Origin: JBBAGE01 sp041655055
GTDB lineage: Bacteria > Pseudomonadota > Alphaproteobacteria > Rhodobacterales > Rhodobacteraceae
Length of the DNA: 9,188 nucleotides
Assembly (NCBI GenBank): GCA_041655055.1
Contig: JBBAGE010000100.1
Span: 1-9,188 of the forward strand
Direction of reading: 5' to 3'
Numbering within the stretch: position 1 is the first letter of the stretch; each line of letters starts with the position of its first letter. Positions 6,571-9,188 of this stretch are shown here, one piece after another. The translations under genes were made by a program, and so were the position numbers. Below the pieces are notes generated by a model. It saw nothing but the letters and a program-made list of their open reading frames with translations, did no database searches and was not told where the DNA came from.

Positions 6571-7938
6571 ATGACTGACTGGGTCAAATCCGGCTGGCGC
6601 AACCGGCCACGTATTCAGATGCCCGATTATCCGGATGCGGCTGCGTTGCATGCAGTCGAGGCACAATTGACGAAATATCCGCCGCTGGTTTTCGCGGGCG
6701 AGGTGCGCACCCTTAAACGCGCGCTTGGCCGCGCTGCCAAGGGCGAGGCCTTTTTGCTGCAAGGCGGCGATTGCGCCGAAAGTTTTGCTCAGTTCGGCGC
6801 GGATACGATCCGCGATACATTCAAAGTCATGCTGCAAATGGCGATGGTGCTGACCTATGGGGCCAAGGTTCCGGTGGTCAAGGTGGGCCGTATGGCCGGC
6901 CAATTCGCCAAGCCGCGCTCGGCCCCCACGGAAACCGTTGGCGGGATCGAGCTGCCGTCCTATCGCGGTGATATCATCAACGGGTTCGAGGCCACAGCCG
7001 AGGCCCGCATCCCCGATCCCAACCGGATGCTGCAGGCCTATACGCAGGCGGCAGCCTCGCTTAACCTGTTGCGGGCGTTTTCAAAGGGCGGATTTGCCGA
7101 TATCCACCGGGTCCATGCCTGGACTTTGGGCTTTACCGACGGGGCCGAGGCCGGCAAATACCGCGATATGGCCAACCGGATTCAGGATGCGCTGGATTTC
7201 ATGTCCGCCGCCGGGGTGAACAGCGAAAATAGCCAGGAACTGGCCACAGTTGATTTCTTTGTCAGCCACGAAGCCCTGTTGCTTGAATACGAAGAGGCGC
7301 TTTGCCGGATCGATTCGACCTCGGGCCTGCCGGTGGCGGGGTCGGGGCATATGCTGTGGATCGGCGATCGCACGCGCCAACCCGACGGGGCGCATGTCGA
7401 ATTCTGTCGCGGTGTGCAAAACCCGATCGGGCTGAAATGTGGCCCGACGACCACGGCCGAGGATCTCAAACAGTTGATCACCAAGCTTAACCCGAAAAAC
7501 GAGCCGGGCCGTCTAACCCTGATCGCGCGGTTCGGGGCGGGGACGGTGGGCGATCACCTGCCACGGCTGATCCGCACTGTGCGCGAAATGGGGGCCGATG
7601 TGCTTTGGACCTGTGATCCGATGCATGGCAATACGATCAAATCTTCGACCGGCTATAAGACCCGCCCCTTTGACAGCGTATTGCGCGAGGTGCAGGAATT
7701 CTTTGCCGTGCACAAGGCCGAAGGCACCATCCCCGGCGGCGTGCATTTCGAGATGACCGGTCAGGATGTGACCGAATGCACCGGCGGCGTGCGGGCCGTG
7801 ACCGAAGAGGATCTGTCCGACCGTTATCACACGGCCTGTGATCCCCGGCTCAATGCCAGCCAATCGCTGGAACTGGCCTTTCTGGTGGCCGAGGAACTGA
7901 GCGCAAGACGTGCCCCGGCCAAGGCCCAAGCCGTCTGA
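6571..7938 (+). CDS. Class II 3-deoxy-D-arabino-heptulosonate 7-phosphate (DAHP) synthase
   Basis: This enzyme condenses phosphoenolpyruvate and erythrose 4-phosphate to DAHP, the first step of the shikimate pathway to aromatic amino acids. The 455-residue length fits class II (plant/AroH-II type) enzymes, with no clear long N-terminal extension. Metal ligands known from the M. tuberculosis enzyme have counterparts: C68 in GGDCAE, H352 in DPMHGN, E394 in HFEMTGQ and D424 in ACDPRLN. PEP and phosphate contacts are visible in VGRMAGQ (R107), WIGDRTR (263-269), GLKCGP (K289) and LIARFGAG (R320). The chosen ATG is preceded by GGAG at 7 bases and follows a promoter at 6482-6510. The frame is open to an ATG at 6478 upstream of that promoter. 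It is a single-gene unit closed by a strong terminator. The symbol is left empty because class II enzymes are named inconsistently (aroF, aroG or aroH). Confidence 0.95.
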   Translation: MTDWVKSGWRNRPRIQMPDYPDAAALHAVEAQLTKYPPLVFAGEVRTLKRALGRAAKGEAFLLQGGDCAESFAQFGADTIRDTFKVMLQMAMVLTYGAKVPVVKVGRMAGQFAKPRSAPTETVGGIELPSYRGDIINGFEATAEARIPDPNRMLQAYTQAAASLNLLRAFSKGGFADIHRVHAWTLGFTDGAEAGKYRDMANRIQDALDFMSAAGVNSENSQELATVDFFVSHEALLLEYEEALCRIDSTSGLPVAGSGHMLWIGDRTRQPDGAHVEFCRGVQNPIGLKCGPTTTAEDLKQLITKLNPKNEPGRLTLIARFGAGTVGDHLPRLIRTVREMGADVLWTCDPMHGNTIKSSTGYKTRPFDSVLREVQEFFAVHKAEGTIPGGVHFEMTGQDVTECTGGVRAVTEEDLSDRYHTACDPRLNASQSLELAFLVAEELSARRAPAKAQAV

Positions 7939-7960
7939 TCCGAACATCCATGTAACGCGT

Positions 7961-7986
7961 AAAGCCGGGCCAAAGCCCGGCTTTTT
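7961..7986 (+). terminator. Rho-independent terminator after the DAHP synthase gene
   Basis: A perfect 10-pair stem AAAGCCGGGC/GCCCGGCTTT closes a CAAA loop and runs into TTTTT, 22 bases after the stop codon. Only four bases separate it from the end of the convergent PAS gene. On the minus strand the stem is followed by TTT only, so it is clearly better for the plus-strand transcript but may serve both. Confidence 0.9.
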
Positions 7987-7990
7987 GCTG

Positions 7991-8662
7991 TCAGCTTTCG
8001 TCGTCGCGCACCAGCCGCAGATGCGGGCGCGCGGGATCGGTTGCCTGACGCGCGGCGTCATATTCGCGCTGCGCCTCGGCCATACCTGGCACGGCGGGGC
8101 GGGGCGCGGGGGCAGGGGCAGGGGCCAACGCCCGCTGGGTGATATCCACCAAGTCGAAGCGGCGCGGTTGGCGGCCGATATCGCCGCGCGATTGCAGACA
8201 GCCCAAAATCCGGGTGAGATCACCCAGATCGCTTGCCAGCGGTGCAAGCAGCATCTGCGCCTCAAGCGCCGGACGCCCGCGCCCGGTTTCACCCGCAAGC
8301 CGCAGCCGCGCGACGCAGGGCGTATCAAACACGGCTTCCAGCACCTGCGCCACTTGTTCACGGGCCTGGGGCATAAAGAACGTGCCCAAAGGCATGCCGC
8401 GCACCTCCATTCCCATCAAATCGGTCAGATGCATTCCGGCAATACGAAACCGCGCATGACCGGTGGCCACACGTTCCAGAATAAAGGCATAGGACAAGGC
8501 GCCATCCATACCGCGCGGATCGATATCGGATCGCGCGGGCAGGGTATCGCCCTGGCGCAGGGCCTCCCAATAGGCTTCGACCTGGGAAAGCGCGGGAAAA
8601 TGCGCAGCATTCTTGTAGGGGCGCAGCGCGACGACATTTTCGCCGATGATATATTCGATCAT
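7991..8662 (-). CDS. PAS domain protein (PAS_5 type), function unknown
   Basis: This 223-residue cytoplasmic protein resembles the PAS_5 group frequent in Rhodobacteraceae. A PAS-like domain covers about residues 25-158, with family-typical stretches QVEAYWEALR (27-36), SDIDPRGMDGALSYAFILER (45-64), RFRIAGMHLTDLMGMEVRGM (71-90) and a closing LTRILGCLQ (149-157). A proline-alanine linker (about 180-193) and a charged tail ending RPHLRLVRDDES follow. No kinase, cyclase, phosphodiesterase or DNA-binding domain is attached, so it would act by binding a ligand or partner; that is inference. The start is uncertain: ATG at 8662 and ATG at 8674 both lack a good ribosome site, and a longer frame to 9004 overlaps gmk and is not credible. 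It shares a divergent control region with gmk. Confidence 0.75.
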   Translation of the reverse strand: MIEYIIGENVVALRPYKNAAHFPALSQVEAYWEALRQGDTLPARSDIDPRGMDGALSYAFILERVATGHARFRIAGMHLTDLMGMEVRGMPLGTFFMPQAREQVAQVLEAVFDTPCVARLRLAGETGRGRPALEAQMLLAPLASDLGDLTRILGCLQSRGDIGRQPRRFDLVDITQRALAPAPAPAPRPAVPGMAEAQREYDAARQATDPARPHLRLVRDDES

Positions 8663-8792
8663 GACCAGCACCATTTCGACAGCGGCAGGGTGATTGTTCC
8701 CCGCGATACTGTCTGTTAACCAATACACTCGGATCGTTACTAAACCCTTGATACCGCAGATGCGTGCCAAATTTGAAGAAAATTCGATTGAA

Positions 8793-8800
8793 ATGGTTAA
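8793..8800 (-). promoter_or_regulatory. CtrA-like half-site TTAACCAT
   Basis: Read on the minus strand this is exactly TTAACCAT, the half-site recognised by the cell-cycle response regulator CtrA in alphaproteobacteria. A near-identical TTAACCA lies on the plus strand at 8716-8722, facing it. Neither has the second TTAA at seven bases that makes a full CtrA box, so binding is only a possibility. Confidence 0.3.
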
Positions 8801-8873
8801 CATTGCCCCGGCACCCTCACGCCCGCTTGACCTTGGGACCGCAATCGACCAGATGCGCGTGACACAGGATAAA

Positions 8874-8878
8874 AAGGA
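8874..8878 (+). promoter_or_regulatory. Ribosome binding site deciding the gmk start
   Basis: AAGGA lies seven bases before the ATG at 8886 and supports that start over three in-frame upstream ATGs. Confidence 0.65.
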
Positions 8879-8885
8879 TAGCGGC

Positions 8886-9188
8886 ATGGCGCAGCGGCGT
8901 GGGCTTTTGATCATTCTGTCATCGCCATCGGGGGCGGGCAAATCGACATTGTCGCGCCGGTTGGGCGAATGGGATCGCAGCATCCGCTTTTCGGTTTCGG
9001 CCACGACCCGGCCGCCGCGCGCGGGCGAACGCGAAGGACAGGATTATTTCTTTCGCAGCCGCGAAGAATTCGAAGCGATGATCGCCGCCGATGAAATGCT
9101 TGAACATGCCGAAGTGTTCGGCAATTTCTATGGCTCGCCCCGCGCGCCGGTGTTTGATGCGATCGAGGCCGGGCATGATGTGCTGTTC
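8886..9188 (+). CDS. gmk: Guanylate kinase, N-terminal part (cut by window edge)
   Basis: Guanylate kinase phosphorylates GMP to GDP with ATP, an essential step of GTP, dGTP and cyclic nucleotide supply. The visible 101 residues, about half of the usual 205-215, hold the P-loop SSPSGAGKSTL at 12-22. The GMP-binding stretch SVSATTRPPRAGE runs from 36 to 48 and continues to the GQDYFF segment at 51-56. AEVFGNFYGSP at 75-85 is the next family signature. The ATG is chosen for its AAGGA ribosome site and because the P-loop then sits at the usual distance from the N terminus. The lid region and C-terminal part lie beyond the window. It is divergent from the PAS gene and may share control elements with it. 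Confidence 0.95.
   Translation, partial: MAQRRGLLIILSSPSGAGKSTLSRRLGEWDRSIRFSVSATTRPPRAGEREGQDYFFRSREEFEAMIAADEMLEHAEVFGNFYGSPRAPVFDAIEAGHDVLF

Larger units (their letters stand above)
8663..8885. promoter_or_regulatory. Divergent intergenic region between the PAS gene and gmk
   Basis: This 223-base stretch is less GC-rich than its neighbours. It holds a 9-base inverted pair, TGTTAACCA (8714-8722) and TGGTTAACA (8794-8802). A weak gmk promoter candidate is also present, TTGACC (8827-8832) 17 bases before CAGATG (8850-8855). The gmk frame stays open without a stop back to 8694, with in-frame ATGs at 8760, 8793 and 8853, but none has a ribosome site like the one at 8874-8878. I see no RNA gene. 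Confidence 0.5.

Noticed and set aside
7961..7986. The hairpin as an intrinsic terminator of equal strength for both convergent genes
   Set aside because: Only the plus-strand side has a run of five T; the minus-strand side has three followed by ACGCG.
7513..8361. Minus-strand 282-codon frame spanning the DAHP synthase 3' end and the PAS gene
   Set aside because: It runs through the terminator and is out of frame with the PAS gene; a shadow of both neighbours.
8675..9004. N-terminal extension of the PAS protein frame to 9004
   Set aside because: It would overlap the gmk P-loop region on the opposite strand and adds no recognisable domain.

Overview
The window looks like an ordinary chromosomal segment of a Rhodobacteraceae-type alphaproteobacterium. 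The evidence is high GC, coding on both strands with GC-rich third positions, an alphaproteobacterial-type GyrA with an acidic C-terminal insert, a short class II DAHP synthase, and a PAS_5-type PAS protein of the kind common in that family. No mobile element, CRISPR array, prophage gene or recognisable defence system is visible. Every protein gene is intact except the two cut by the window edges.

Left half (1-5579, all minus strand, transcribed right to left): a YqaA/DedA-type membrane protein, DsbB (ATGA overlap), gyrA (97-base gap), trmFO (6-base gap) and gluQRS (26-base overlap, cut by the window edge). The spacing suggests one or two transcripts joining membrane and disulfide biology, DNA supercoiling and two tRNA-modification enzymes. 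GyrA starts with GTG and has Ala at the position of the quinolone-contacting Ser83 of E. coli GyrA.

Centre (5580-6570): a 117-base intergenic stretch carries a good sigma70-type promoter reading right into a tRNA-Leu(CAA) gene. A convergent MobA/MocA-like nucleotidyltransferase follows on the minus strand, and then a divergent region whose TTGCAC-17-TATAAG promoter drives the next gene.

Right half (6571-9188): a class II DAHP synthase (shikimate pathway entry) ends in a clear intrinsic terminator. The PAS_5 protein converges on that terminator from the minus strand. A 223-base divergent region between the PAS gene and gmk (guanylate kinase, cut by the window edge) holds two inverted TGTTAACCA/TGGTTAACA elements resembling CtrA half-sites.

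The most interesting points are regulatory and contextual (paired CtrA-like half-sites, the structured DAHP synthase leader, the gyrA-trmFO-gluQRS coupling, GyrA Ala94) rather than a new system. I do not see an undescribed multi-gene system here.
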